A DNA stretch of 64,000 nucleotides, taken from assembly GCF_015355785.1 (NCBI RefSeq), contig NZ_JADKYW010000005.1, forward strand, positions 995,394 through 1,059,393. The letters run 5' to 3'. Below the pieces are notes generated by a model. That model saw nothing but the letters and a program-made list of their open reading frames with translations. It had not been told where the DNA came from and ran no database searches. Source of the DNA: Arthrobacter gandavensis. GTDB lineage: Bacteria > Actinomycetota > Actinomycetes > Actinomycetales > Micrococcaceae. A program made the translations under genes and the position numbers. Shown in pieces: positions 26,627-35,053 of the stretch (within the stretch, counting starts at the first letter, position 1; every line of letters begins with the position of its first letter).

Positions 26627-27652
26627 ATGAGCACCGAACCAGGCAGCACCGCAGCAGGCGAACCCCGCCGCCGGCAGGCAGAGGATGTGTCTGCCCGCGG
26701 AAACGCGGACGCCGCAGCGCAGGCCAACCCCACCCCCCAGGAGCCGGACGTCACCCGCCGGCTGGAAACCCCGCCGCAGGCAGGAACTCCCCGCCGCGCC
26801 GAGCCGGCGACGCACGACGAGTCCACCGGGCACACCGCAACGGCGGCGTACGCGGACCCCGCTGCGGAGCCCCGCCGGCATGCGGCCGGCACCCGCGCAA
26901 ATGACACGGAAGTCCTGAACACGAGCGTCACCGGAACCAGGGACCCGAACGACGCCGCCTACGAGGATGCGCCCGCAGGGACCACGCGGCGCACCGCGCG
27001 ACGCGAAGATGCCCGCCTCCCCGGAGCCGTCCCGGCCGGACATCCCGATTCCGTCCGGAACGCCGGCGAGCCGGTGATGCCGAACCGGGAAGCGCTCCTG
27101 GCGGCTGAACGCGAGCGGTTTGGCGGCATCAAGTTCGGCGCAGCGTTCTTCGGCTGGCTGACCGCCACGGGTATGGTCGTCCTGCTCTCCGCCCTGGCAG
27201 CCGCCATTGGTGCCGCCGTGGGAGTCTCCACGGACACGGACCTGGGCGCAGCGCTGGACCAGGCCGCCGCGAACCAGTCCTCAGGGCTGATTGGGGCGAT
27301 CGTCACTCTGGCAGTACTGCTGCTGGCCTACTACGCCGGCGGCTACGTTGCCGGCCGGATGGCCCGCTTCAACGGGGCCAAGCAGGGCGTTGCCGTGTGG
27401 CTGTGGGCCCTGGTGGCCGCCGCCGTCGTCATTATTCTTGGCCTGATCTTCAACGACGACATCCGCAGCCTCACCCAGCTCAACTCGGTGGCTCCGCTGC
27501 CGCAGGACCTGGGCGACGTGAGCGCCGGCTCCTGGCTGGCCCTGCTCGCCACCGTGGTGATCAGCCTGATCGGCGCCATCCTGGGCGGCTTGGCCGGCAT
27601 GCGCTTCCACCGCCGGGTGGACCGCGCCACGTTCACTCCGGTTCCGGCCTAG
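26627..27652 (+). CDS. membrane protein with long disordered N-terminal region
   Basis: 341 residues, not assigned to a family. About 145 N-terminal residues are rich in Ala, Pro, Arg, Glu and Thr and look disordered. Four membrane segments follow, beginning at FGAAFFGWLTATGM, and the protein ends in a short basic tail (MRFHRRVDRATF). ATG 26627 is chosen for AGGAG six nt upstream; in-frame TTG/ATG codons at 26570-26576 lack a site. A strong terminator follows directly. Confidence 0.72.
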   Translation: MSTEPGSTAAGEPRRRQAEDVSARGNADAAAQANPTPQEPDVTRRLETPPQAGTPRRAEPATHDESTGHTATAAYADPAAEPRRHAAGTRANDTEVLNTSVTGTRDPNDAAYEDAPAGTTRRTARREDARLPGAVPAGHPDSVRNAGEPVMPNREALLAAERERFGGIKFGAAFFGWLTATGMVVLLSALAAAIGAAVGVSTDTDLGAALDQAAANQSSGLIGAIVTLAVLLLAYYAGGYVAGRMARFNGAKQGVAVWLWALVAAAVVIILGLIFNDDIRSLTQLNSVAPLPQDLGDVSAGSWLALLATVVISLIGAILGGLAGMRFHRRVDRATFTPVPA

Positions 27653-27665
27653 CTCCGACACACAG

Positions 27666-27715
27666 AAAGCCGGCCCCGCTCACTGCTAGCTGCAAGTGAG
27701 CGGGGCCGGCTTTTT
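27666..27715. terminator. bidirectional intrinsic terminator
   Basis: Nineteen-bp perfect arms (AAAGCCGGCCCCGCTCACT) flank a 10-nt loop, followed by TTTTT on the plus strand and preceded by CACAGAAA on the other side. It separates the membrane protein gene from the convergent SDR gene. Confidence 0.9.
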
Positions 27716-27725
27716 AGTGGAGAGC

Positions 27726-28634
27726 TTACGGCGAAGGCATGCCGCCGTTGACGTTGAGCGTCTCGCCCACCACGTAGCTGGACTCCGGGGACGCCAGGAA
27801 GACGTAGGCCGGAGCGAGTTCCGTGGGCTGGCCGGCGCGGCCAAGCGGGGTGTCCTTGCCGAACTCCGGCAGGGCGTCCTTGGGCTGGCCGTCGGAAACC
27901 TGCAGCGGAGTCCAGAACGGCCCCGGGGCCACGGCGTTTACACGGATTCCCTTGGGCGCCAGCTGCTGGCCCAGGCCCTTGGTGAAGTTGTTGATCGCAG
28001 CCTTGGTGCTGGCATAGTCCAGCAGGTGCGGGGAGGGGCTGTAGGCCTGGATGGAGGTGGAGTTGATGATGCTCGATCCGGCCGGCAGGTGCGGCAGGGC
28101 CGCCTTGGTCACCCGGAAGAACGAGTAGATGTTGGTCTTGAAGGTGTCATCGAGCTGCTCGTCGCTGAGGTCTTCAAGGTTCTCAACGGCCACCTGCTTG
28201 CCGGCGTTGTTCACCAGGATGTCCAGGCCGCCGAGGCCCTTCACTGCATCCTCGACCACCTGGGCGCAGTACCCGGCATCGCGGAGGTCTCCGGGGAGCG
28301 CGACGGCGGTGCGGCCGGCGTCCTTGATGATTTGGATAACCTTGGCGGCGTCCTCCTCTTCCTCCGGAAGGTAGGAGAGCGCGACGTCTGCGCCTTCGCG
28401 GGCGAAAGCGATGGCCACGGCCGCGCCGATGCCGGAGTCTGCGCCGGTGATCAGCGCCTTGCGGCCTTCCAGCCGCCCCGTTCCGCGGTAGGAGTCCTCG
28501 CCGCGGTCCGTCTTGGGCTCGAGGTCGGCATCAAGGCCGGGTTCCGGCTGGTCCTGCTTGGGCGGACTGACGGAGGGATACCGGCTGACCGGATCCTGGA
28601 ATGTGTACTGGTCCGAAGTATTTTCGTTGGCCAT
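27726..28634 (-). CDS. general-stress-type SDR oxidoreductase
   Basis: 302 residues. A roughly 45-residue polar N-terminal extension precedes the Rossmann motif TGADSGIG. NNAG, a Ser in NSTSIQAY and the active-site YASTKAA are all present. The extension plus GRKALITGADSGIG matches the YhdF/YhxC/GS39-like group linked to general stress in Bacillus. ATG 28634 is preferred, with GGGG upstream; an ATG at 28661 has none. A near-palindromic GTAAGCATGCTTAGT lies 64 bp upstream. Confidence 0.88.
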   Translation of the reverse strand: MANENTSDQYTFQDPVSRYPSVSPPKQDQPEPGLDADLEPKTDRGEDSYRGTGRLEGRKALITGADSGIGAAVAIAFAREGADVALSYLPEEEEDAAKVIQIIKDAGRTAVALPGDLRDAGYCAQVVEDAVKGLGGLDILVNNAGKQVAVENLEDLSDEQLDDTFKTNIYSFFRVTKAALPHLPAGSSIINSTSIQAYSPSPHLLDYASTKAAINNFTKGLGQQLAPKGIRVNAVAPGPFWTPLQVSDGQPKDALPEFGKDTPLGRAGQPTELAPAYVFLASPESSYVVGETLNVNGGMPSP

Positions 28635-28697
28635 TAAGTTTCCCCACTTCCCATTCTTCATGGATATGGAGCCGCAACCCGCGGCCGCCTACATTAG

Positions 28698-28712
28698 GTA
28701 AGCATGCTTAGT
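28698..28712. promoter_or_regulatory. near-palindromic motif upstream of the stress SDR
   Basis: GTAAGCATGCTTAGT contains the perfect palindrome TAAGCATGCTTA (28699-28710). A 13-of-15 match occurs upstream of the ChaB-type pair at 45724-45738. It may be a shared stress-regulator site. Confidence 0.4.
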
Positions 28713-28783
28713 ATCCTATGGCTGAACGGGGCCGCCGAGCAAACCCGGGCGGCGGGGCCGGGCCGAAAAAAGGGATGAAGGGG

Positions 28784-28882
28784 CTAGAAGAAGAGGCCGA
28801 GGAAGCCGACGCTGATGCTGCCAACCAGGCCGATAATCAGGAGCCAGACAATGGGCGTGCGGAACTTGTTCATGTGTCGCAT
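28784..28882 (-). CDS. 32-residue single-pass membrane peptide
   Basis: A short frame ending in TAG at 28784: a basic N-terminus (MRHMNKFRTP) and one hydrophobic helix rich in Ile, Leu, Gly and Phe (IVWLLIIGLVGSISVGFLGL), ending in FF. GGGGGG lies just upstream of the first ATG and about 12 nt before a second ATG at 28873. It follows the Bcr/CflA transporter gene by 12 bp on the same strand, so it could be a small partner or regulator of that transporter. No homologue is recognised. Confidence 0.55.
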   Translation of the reverse strand: MRHMNKFRTPIVWLLIIGLVGSISVGFLGLFF

Positions 28883-28894
28883 GGTCCCCCCAGT

Positions 28895-30097
28895 CTACGC
28901 GGGATGCCGCTGGCGGGTGAGGAACAGGGCAGTGGCCGCCAGCAGGGCCGAGGCCGTCATGACCAGGGCCAGCGGCAGTGCGGTGAACTCTCCGCCCAGT
29001 CCGGTCAGCGGGGAGACGATTGCTCCCATGAGGAACTGCGCCCCGCCAAGCACTGCACTGCCGCTGCCGGTTGCTCCTCCTGCCTGGGCCAGGGCCAGCG
29101 CCGTCGTATTCCCCATGATGAATCCCAGGGAGGAGACCATGCAGAACAGCGGCACGGCGAGCAGCAGCGGCGGCACGGCCGCAGCCACCAGAACCAGCAG
29201 CACGACGGCGAACCCCAGCAGCACGCCCACGGCCCGCAGGACGGTGCGGCGGGGCGGCACACTCCGGCTGAGCCGGGCGGCAATGAACCCCGCGGTGACC
29301 ATCCCCGCCGCGTTGAGGCCGAACATCAGCCCATAGGTTTCCGGGCCGAGGCCCATGATGCTCTGGTACACGAACGGGGAGGCCGAGATGTAGCTCATCA
29401 GGACGCCGAAGGAACTGGCGAAGAGCAGCACGTAGCCCAGGAACCGCCCGCGGCGCAGCACCACGCCCAGCCCGGCGAAGGGCGGACCGCTGGAGCGGCG
29501 CTCGGCAGGCAGGGATTCACGGACGGCGACGGCTGCGCAGCTGAACATCAGCGCCGCAATGCCGGCCAGCGTCCAGAGCACGCCCCGCCAGCCCCAGAGT
29601 CCGGTCAGGACACCGCCGACGACGGGTGCCACCACCGGAGCGACGCCGCCAATGGTCATGAGCAGGCTGAAGGTCCGGGCCGCGGCAGGGCCGGAGGAGA
29701 GATCGGCGGCCACAGCGCGGGCAATCACCGGGCCGGACGCAGCACACAGGCCCTGCACAAACCGGGCCGCAATCAGGACCCCCAGGTTCGGCGCGGCTGC
29801 GCAGGCAATGGAGGCAAGGACGAAGGCCCCGGTTCCGAGCAGCAGCGGTCGGGTGCGGCCGTATTTGTCGGACAGCGGGCCGAACCCCAGTTGCCCGGCC
29901 GCCATGCCCAGCAGGAACGCCGTCAGGGTCAGCTGCACGCCCGACGCCGAAACACCCAGATCGGCGGCGATGCCCGGGAAGGAGGGAAGATACAGGTCCG
30001 TGGTGAAGGGTCCGGTAGCTGCCAGGAACGCGAGCACCAGCAGCAGGCCCGCTCCCAGCGGGGCTGCCGCACGGGGCTGGGACTCGTTGGCTGGCAC
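28895..30097 (-). CDS. Bcr/CflA-type multidrug efflux MFS transporter
   Basis: 400 residues from GTG 30097, 12 membrane segments. TGPFTTDLYLPSFPGIAADL in the first segment is the Bcr/CflA signature; SDKYGRTRPLLLG is the loop-2 motif. This DHA1 group exports drugs such as bicyclomycin, chloramphenicol or sulfonamides; the substrate here is unknown. The start is inferred from the family N-terminus, and the longer in-frame extension reaches the divergent uspA promoter. Confidence 0.85.
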   Translation of the reverse strand: MPANESQPRAAAPLGAGLLLVLAFLAATGPFTTDLYLPSFPGIAADLGVSASGVQLTLTAFLLGMAAGQLGFGPLSDKYGRTRPLLLGTGAFVLASIACAAAPNLGVLIAARFVQGLCAASGPVIARAVAADLSSGPAAARTFSLLMTIGGVAPVVAPVVGGVLTGLWGWRGVLWTLAGIAALMFSCAAVAVRESLPAERRSSGPPFAGLGVVLRRGRFLGYVLLFASSFGVLMSYISASPFVYQSIMGLGPETYGLMFGLNAAGMVTAGFIAARLSRSVPPRRTVLRAVGVLLGFAVVLLVLVAAAVPPLLLAVPLFCMVSSLGFIMGNTTALALAQAGGATGSGSAVLGGAQFLMGAIVSPLTGLGGEFTALPLALVMTASALLAATALFLTRQRHPA

Positions 30098-30197
30098 CAG
30101 CTGATAGTACGAACAATCCCCGCCTCTGGAGAAAACGGCAGCCGGGCCGCAGACTCTTTGCAGGAAACATTCGCAGCGGACAGACAGGACCAGGGTC

Positions 30198-30638
30198 ATG
30201 GCACAGGACACCCGCAAGCGGATCGTCGTCGGCGTCGACGGTTCGGAACTCTCCCTCGTGGCACTGCAAACCGCACGGCGGCTGGCTGACCTGCTTCATT
30301 GCCGAATCGAGGCCGTGACTGTCTGGTCCTACCCGGTTGCCCTGGCAGTGCCTATTGCCTCCGCCGAGTGGTCGCCCCGGGTGGAGGCCGAGAGCGCACT
30401 GGAAGAAACCCTCCAGGCCGCCTTTGGCCAGGACGTTCCGGAGGGACTGAAGAAGCTAGTCGTGTCCGGCCAGCCGGTGCAGGTGCTGGTGGAGGCCAGC
30501 AAGGGCGCGGAAATGCTGGTGGTCGGCAGCCGGGGCAGGGGAGGCTTTGCGGGACTGCTGCTTGGGTCAGTCAGTTCCGCTGCGGCAGCCCATGCCCACT
30601 GCCCCGTGCTGATCGTGCATCCGCCGGAAAAGGACTAG
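30198..30638 (+). CDS. universal stress protein (UspA family)
   Basis: A 146-residue single Usp domain. VVGVDGSELS begins the first strand and the ATP-binding G-x2-G-x9-G-S pattern is in GSRGRGGFAGLLLGS (about 113-127). ATP-binding Usp proteins help survival in stasis or stress. It is divergent from the Bcr/CflA exporter and convergent with the DHA2 exporter 10 bp away. Confidence 0.92.
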   Translation: MAQDTRKRIVVGVDGSELSLVALQTARRLADLLHCRIEAVTVWSYPVALAVPIASAEWSPRVEAESALEETLQAAFGQDVPEGLKKLVVSGQPVQVLVEASKGAEMLVVGSRGRGGFAGLLLGSVSSAAAAHAHCPVLIVHPPEKD

Positions 30639-30648
30639 GGGTTCTCCG

Positions 30649-32346
30649 CTAGCGGCGGGACGAGCAGGCGTCCTGCTCCGCCCGTTCGGCCTGGGGTCCC
30701 CAACTCCCGGCGCCCTCGGAGACGGCGGCAGCTTCCGCCGGCGCGTCTTCGAGCGCAGTGCCGGACGCGGTGAGAGCGGACTCCGGCGCGGCGGAAGGCG
30801 CACCGCCGTCGGACACCGCATCCTGGTCCGCCGCAACCCGGCGCAGCATGAAGAGGGCGCCAACCGCGGCAGCCACCATCAGCACAATGCCGATCAGCGA
30901 CGTCGCCACCACACCGGAGTCGAAGGCAGCCTGGGCGGAGGCCAGCAGGTCCGCGGACTGCGGACTGGGCAGCGTCCTGGCCGCTTCAACCGCTCCGCCG
31001 AGTGTCTCTGAAGCCGCGGACGCTGCGGCCGGATCAAGGCCGTCCGGGAGCACGATGCCGTTGCGGTAGCCTGCGGTCAGGATGCTGCCCAGCACGGCGG
31101 TGCCGAGGACGGCGCCGACTTCATAGGCGGTTTCGGAGATGGCCGAGGCGGCACCAGCCTTGGCCGGCGGGACGCTGCCGAGGATCAGGTCATTGGAGAT
31201 GGTCTCCGCGGAGCCGACGCCGATGCCCAGGATCATGAAGGCGATCACCAGTCCCAGCGGGCTCTCGTCGTGGCCGGTCATCAGCACCACGGTGTAGCCG
31301 ACGGCGCTGAAGGTCAAGCCGGCGGCGACGGCGTAGGCCGGGCGCACGCGGCGGACCACGCGGACGACGGCGAGGCCGGCCACCACGGTGAGCATCAGGC
31401 CCGGGAGCATCATCAGTCCGGCTTCGCGGGGCGTCTGCCCCAGGACCAGCTGCAGGTGCTGGGAAAGGAAGAGAATGAAGCCCACCTGGGCGAAGACGCT
31501 CAGCAGGTTGGCGGAGATGGAGCCGGTGAACACCGGGTTGCGGAACAGCCGCACATCCAGCATGGGTTCGGATCGGCTGAGCTGGCGGCGCACGAAGGCG
31601 ACGCCGAAGAGCAGGCCGGCGGCCATCGGAACCAGGGCGTACGCGTCGAGTCCGTGCGTGGAGATGGACTTGATGCCGTAGACCAGCGGGAACATGGTGG
31701 CCATGACCAGCAGGATGCTGACCGGATCCACCTTCCCCGGCTTGGGGTCACGGGATTCCGGCAGCAGCTTCGGCCCGAAGACCAGCAGCGGGATCAGCAC
31801 CGGCACGGCGAGCAGGAACACCGACCCCCACCAGAAGTGTTCCAGCAGGGTGCCGCCCACGATCGGACCCAGTGCGGCACCGCCGGAAAAGCCGGCAGCC
31901 CACACGGCGATCGCGATGCGGCGCTGACCGGGCACCACGAACATGTTCCGGATGATGGACAGCGTGGCCGGCATCAGCATGGCACCGAAGAAGCCGAGCA
32001 GGGCGCGGGCGCCGATCAGCGCTCCGGCCGAGGGGGCGAAGGCCGCCGCGACGGAGACGAGGCCAAAGCCGGCAGTACCGATCATGAGCAGCTTCCGCCT
32101 GCCCAGCCGATCCCCCAGGCTGCCCATCGGAACCAGCAGGCCGGCCAGGATCAGCGCGTAGATGTCGATGATCCAGAGCAGTTCCGTTCCGGTCGGCGCC
32201 AGGGCACGGGACAGTGACGGGACGGCAAAGCTGAGCACGGTGTTGTCCACCGCAACCAGCAGGACAGCGAGCATCAGCACCGCCAGCCCCAGCCATTCAC
32301 GCTTTCCGGCCCGCTGAAGCACTGGCCGTTCCTGTACCGCAGGCAC
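30649..32346 (-). CDS. DHA2-family (14-TM) drug efflux MFS transporter
   Basis: 565 residues; VDNTVLSFAVPSL in the first segment, SLGDRLGRRKLLMIG as loop-2 motif and an Ala/Glu-rich C-terminal tail of about 60 residues. The SmvA/EmrB-type relatives export dyes, quaternary ammonium compounds or antibiotics by proton antiport. The GTG start has AAGGAGG four nt upstream. It is divergent from a TetR gene, with a palindromic operator between them. Confidence 0.9.
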   Translation of the reverse strand: MPAVQERPVLQRAGKREWLGLAVLMLAVLLVAVDNTVLSFAVPSLSRALAPTGTELLWIIDIYALILAGLLVPMGSLGDRLGRRKLLMIGTAGFGLVSVAAAFAPSAGALIGARALLGFFGAMLMPATLSIIRNMFVVPGQRRIAIAVWAAGFSGGAALGPIVGGTLLEHFWWGSVFLLAVPVLIPLLVFGPKLLPESRDPKPGKVDPVSILLVMATMFPLVYGIKSISTHGLDAYALVPMAAGLLFGVAFVRRQLSRSEPMLDVRLFRNPVFTGSISANLLSVFAQVGFILFLSQHLQLVLGQTPREAGLMMLPGLMLTVVAGLAVVRVVRRVRPAYAVAAGLTFSAVGYTVVLMTGHDESPLGLVIAFMILGIGVGSAETISNDLILGSVPPAKAGAASAISETAYEVGAVLGTAVLGSILTAGYRNGIVLPDGLDPAAASAASETLGGAVEAARTLPSPQSADLLASAQAAFDSGVVATSLIGIVLMVAAAVGALFMLRRVAADQDAVSDGGAPSAAPESALTASGTALEDAPAEAAAVSEGAGSWGPQAERAEQDACSSRR

Positions 32347-32438
32347 AATTCCTCCTTGGACTTGGCAGGGCTCCGCCTGCCGATAACTGGTGGGTCAAAA
32401 AGATGTGCCAGTAACCACCGGGTCCTACCCGCAGGTTA

Positions 32439-32460
32439 CTGTACCGTCTAGACTGTACAG
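32439..32460. promoter_or_regulatory. TetR operator between exporter and regulator
   Basis: CTGTAC-N10-GTACAG: a 22-bp palindrome with TCTAGA at the centre and a single mismatched pair. It lies 24 bp before the tetR start and 93 bp before the exporter start, the classical place for autoregulation and exporter control. Confidence 0.7.
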
Positions 32461-32484
32461 CATGGAATGGGCTAGCGTAAAACC

Positions 32485-33051
32485 ATGCCTGAACAGACAC
32501 CCACCCGGGAACGCGTCCTTTCCGCTTACGAGGACCTGCTGATTAACGAAGGACCCCGAGGGGCAACGCTGGACGCCGTGACCGCACTTGCCGGCGTCTC
32601 CAAGGGCGGGCTGCTCTACCACTTCAAGAACAAGGAAGCCCTGGCCACCGGCATCCTTGACCGCCTGCAGGTCCTCGCCGAGGCGGACCTGGAGCGCATG
32701 CGCACCGACGCCGAGGGCCCGGCGCGCTTCCTGGTCCGCACCTCCGTCTACGTGGACAGCGGCCTGGACCGCGCCCTGATCGCCGCCGTGCGCTTGGCGC
32801 AGGCCAATGACGCCGCTGCCTCGGAGCTCCTCCAGCGGATCCACCGCGACTGGTTCAACCTGATCCTCGACGAAGTGGGAGACCGGGCCATCGCCCGCGC
32901 CATCATGCTGCTGGGCGACGGACTGTACTACAACGAGGGCCTGCCCGGCGGCTGGCCCCAGGGTGAAGACTCCCCTACCTCCGGTTCCGTGGAGGAGCTG
33001 CTGGAGGTTGTGGACCTGCTCAAATCCCAGGCCGCAGCCAAGCACGCCTAA
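32485..33051 (+). CDS. TetR-family repressor
   Basis: 188 residues. The helix-turn-helix spans about 8-52 (ATLDAVTALAGVSKGGLLYHF, quoted in parts: AGVSKGGLLYHFKNKEAL). The all-helical C-terminal domain probably binds the substrate of the divergent DHA2 exporter. The palindrome just upstream is its likely operator. Confidence 0.9.
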   Translation: MPEQTPTRERVLSAYEDLLINEGPRGATLDAVTALAGVSKGGLLYHFKNKEALATGILDRLQVLAEADLERMRTDAEGPARFLVRTSVYVDSGLDRALIAAVRLAQANDAAASELLQRIHRDWFNLILDEVGDRAIARAIMLLGDGLYYNEGLPGGWPQGEDSPTSGSVEELLEVVDLLKSQAAAKHA

Positions 33052-33101
33052 CCAGCCGCTTCGTCAGCGCGGCCGCGCACACACCGGCTGGATATGCACT
33101 G

Positions 33102-33118
33102 TGGCACAGTATGTGCCA
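33102..33118. promoter_or_regulatory. palindrome over the rraA-like start codon
   Basis: TGGCACA-GTA-TGTGCCA is a perfect 7-bp inverted repeat whose last base is the first base of the ATG at 33118. No Shine-Dalgarno is present, so the transcript may be leaderless and a protein bound here would cover the transcription start. Confidence 0.45.
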
Positions 33119-33585
33119 TGGAAAAGAGCACAGCTGACCTCTATGACGAACATGGCGAAGCACTGGCTTCGGTCTCCCTCCAGTTCCAGGACCTGGGCGG
33201 CCGCATCCGCTTCACCGGCCCGGTGCGCACCATCCGCTGCCATGAGGACAACGGCCTGGTGAAGTCCACCCTGAACTCACCGGGCCGCGGCGCGGTGCTG
33301 GTCATCGACGGCGGAGGCTCGCTGAACACCGCCCTGATGGGGGACATGATCGCCGAGGCGGCGGTCGCGAACGGCTGGGCCGGCGTGGTCATTCACGGCC
33401 CGATCCGCGACCGCGCCGCCGTCGCCAAGCTCCCGCTGGGCGTCAAGGCCCTCGGCTCCAACCCGCGCAAGAGCGCCAAGGATTCCGTGGGCGACGTGGA
33501 CGTACCAGTGGAGTTCGGCGGGGTCACCTTCCGGCCCGGCGCCATGCTTTACGCTGACGAGGACGGCATCCTGGTGGAGCGCTGA
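33118..33585 (+). CDS. RraA-like / HMG-aldolase-type protein
   Basis: 155 residues from ATG 33118. IDGGGSLNTALMGDMIAEAA and WAGVVIHGPIRDRAAV hold the catalytic Gly-rich loop and Arg-Asp pair. The family contains both RNase E inhibitors (RraA) and divalent-metal class II aldolases for 4-hydroxy-4-methyl-2-oxoglutarate. Actinobacterial members are usually annotated RraA, but an aldolase or oxaloacetate decarboxylase activity is just as likely. The GTG/ATG codons further up give an alternative longer start. Confidence 0.85.
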   Translation: MEKSTADLYDEHGEALASVSLQFQDLGGRIRFTGPVRTIRCHEDNGLVKSTLNSPGRGAVLVIDGGGSLNTALMGDMIAEAAVANGWAGVVIHGPIRDRAAVAKLPLGVKALGSNPRKSAKDSVGDVDVPVEFGGVTFRPGAMLYADEDGILVER

Positions 33586-33653
33586 CCCGCGCAACCGGTC
33601 CAGCGCGGAGGAATTCGGGCCGCGCAGATCTCCCGGCCACGATCAGCCGGGGA

Positions 33654-34499
33654 CTAGGCGTTCCAGAGACCGTAGGAGTCCGCGAGGGAGGAGATCTTCT
33701 GAGCGCGGGCGAGTCGCGGCAGGTAGGAGCCGTCGCCCACGACTGCACCGGCAGCGTGCGCCTCTAGCAGTTCGTGAGCCCAGACAATTTCGGATTCGCT
33801 CGGCGAGAGGCCCTTATTGATCGTGTCCGCAGCCTCGGGCATCAGGCAGAGCTTGCCGGTCATGCCCATCGAGGCGGTCACCTTGCATGCGTCAAGCAGC
33901 TTCTCTCCCAGCGTGCCGGGCGTCGGGCCGTCGATCGGGCCGGGAAGCTGGCCCACGCGGGAGGCCACCACCAGCTTGGAGCGGGCGTAGGCCAGCGCCA
34001 TCGGGTCGTCCGAGGCACCGGTGTCGCGGCGGAAGTCGCCGACGCCGAAGGCCAGGCGGAAGGTGCCCGGAGCACTGGCGATCGCCGTCGCATTCTCGAT
34101 GCCGAGTGCGGATTCAACCAGCGCCAACACCGGGGTGCCGGCCTGCAGCCGCATGGCGGTGTGCGTGACCTGCTCCGGCTTTTCGGTCATGGCCAGCATG
34201 ACGCCGCGCAGGCCGGGGGCCTTAGACAGGGCGGCGAGGTCATCGGCCCAGTAATCGGTTTCGATGCCGTTGACGCGCACCCAGGCCGTCATCCCGGTGG
34301 AGAGCGCCTCAACCACGCGCTCACGTGCCTCGGCCTTGCCTTCGGCGGGAACTGCGTCCTCCATGTCGAAGACGACAGAGTCCGCTTCCGAGGCCAGCGC
34401 GGGAGCAAAATGCGCTTCGTCCGCGGCGGAAGCCAGCAGCCAGGAACGGGACAATTTCGCGGGCAGCGCCGCAGCGCGGCTGTTTCGGAAGGGAGCCAT
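33654..34499 (-). CDS. CitE-like HpcH/HpaI family lyase
   Basis: 281 residues. SWLLASAADEAHF, SVVFDMEDAVPAEGKAEAR (Asp/Glu metal ligands near 45-49), RVNGIET, LALVESALGIENA and LAFGVGDFRRDTGA are the CitE/citramalyl-CoA lyase blocks. Such proteins cleave (S)-citramalyl- or L-malyl-CoA type esters; no other citrate lyase subunits are nearby, so a stand-alone CoA-ester lyase is likely. Confidence 0.87.
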   Translation of the reverse strand: MAPFRNSRAAALPAKLSRSWLLASAADEAHFAPALASEADSVVFDMEDAVPAEGKAEARERVVEALSTGMTAWVRVNGIETDYWADDLAALSKAPGLRGVMLAMTEKPEQVTHTAMRLQAGTPVLALVESALGIENATAIASAPGTFRLAFGVGDFRRDTGASDDPMALAYARSKLVVASRVGQLPGPIDGPTPGTLGEKLLDACKVTASMGMTGKLCLMPEAADTINKGLSPSESEIVWAHELLEAHAAGAVVGDGSYLPRLARAQKISSLADSYGLWNA

Positions 34500-34735
34500 A
34501 CGGTCGAGCCTACTTTCCGGCCCGGCGATACCCCAATGCGGAAGCCCAAGGTGTGACCACCGTTACTCCCCGGATGTCCCCCGGTTTGCCCAGCGGAATC
34601 CCGCGATGGTATTCAGGGCCGATTGGTTTCCGCCGTGCCGGACCGGGCCAGCGCGTCGGCGCCCGCTGGACCCCGTGACGCGACGCCGGACGAGGCAGGG
34701 AAACACCCCGCCCGGAAATCTGGAAGACTTTAGCC

Positions 34736-35017
34736 ATGAGTGAGCAGAGCAGCGGGAAGAACACGCAGCCCGGCCGCAGCGGCTGGTTGACCGGAGGACC
34801 GCTGCTGACGGTGCTCCTGTTCGCCGGTCCGCAGATTCCCGGGCTCCTGAGCAGGCTGTTCTCCGGCGCCCCGGACGGCGTGTACTCCCTCGCCACCGTC
34901 TACGGCGGAGCGGCGGTCACCCTGATCGGCGCGGGAGTGCTGGTGCACTTCCTCGGATCACGGCGAACGGCCGCTGCCGGCCGCGCCCGTGGGGCTTCGG
35001 AGCCCGAACGGGATTAG
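34736..35017 (+). CDS. small two-helix membrane protein
   Basis: 93 residues, no family recognised. A polar N-terminus, a hydrophobic stretch at about 22-41 (GPLLTVLLFAGPQIPGLL) and another at about 54-72, then a basic Ala/Arg-rich tail. It ends where the operator of the following TetR gene begins. Confidence 0.55.
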   Translation: MSEQSSGKNTQPGRSGWLTGGPLLTVLLFAGPQIPGLLSRLFSGAPDGVYSLATVYGGAAVTLIGAGVLVHFLGSRRTAAAGRARGASEPERD

Positions 35018-35033
35018 TTGCACCCGGTGCAAC
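35017..35033. promoter_or_regulatory. TetR operator upstream of the MMPL regulator
   Basis: GTTGCAC-CCG-GTGCAAC is a perfect 8-bp-arm palindrome around one central base, 21 bp before the GTG of the TetR gene. It probably autoregulates tetR and, by read-through, the MMPL transporter. Confidence 0.65.
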
Positions 35034-35053
35034 GATGCACTTAGTGTAGGAGT

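Noticed and set aside
28718-30289. 523-codon open frame on the plus strand
   Set aside because: It is antisense to the Bcr/CflA transporter and is Gln/Gly/Arg/His-rich without domains.
33118-33585. true RNase E regulator RraA
   Set aside because: The family name alone does not settle function; intact Arg-Asp and metal-site residues fit an aldolase equally, so no gene symbol was given.
33654-34499. HpaI aldolase completing the homoprotocatechuate pathway
   Set aside because: Blocks such as FDMEDAVPAEGKAEAR and GVGDFRRD are of the CitE-like CoA-ester lyase branch, and it is 17 kb away on the other strand.
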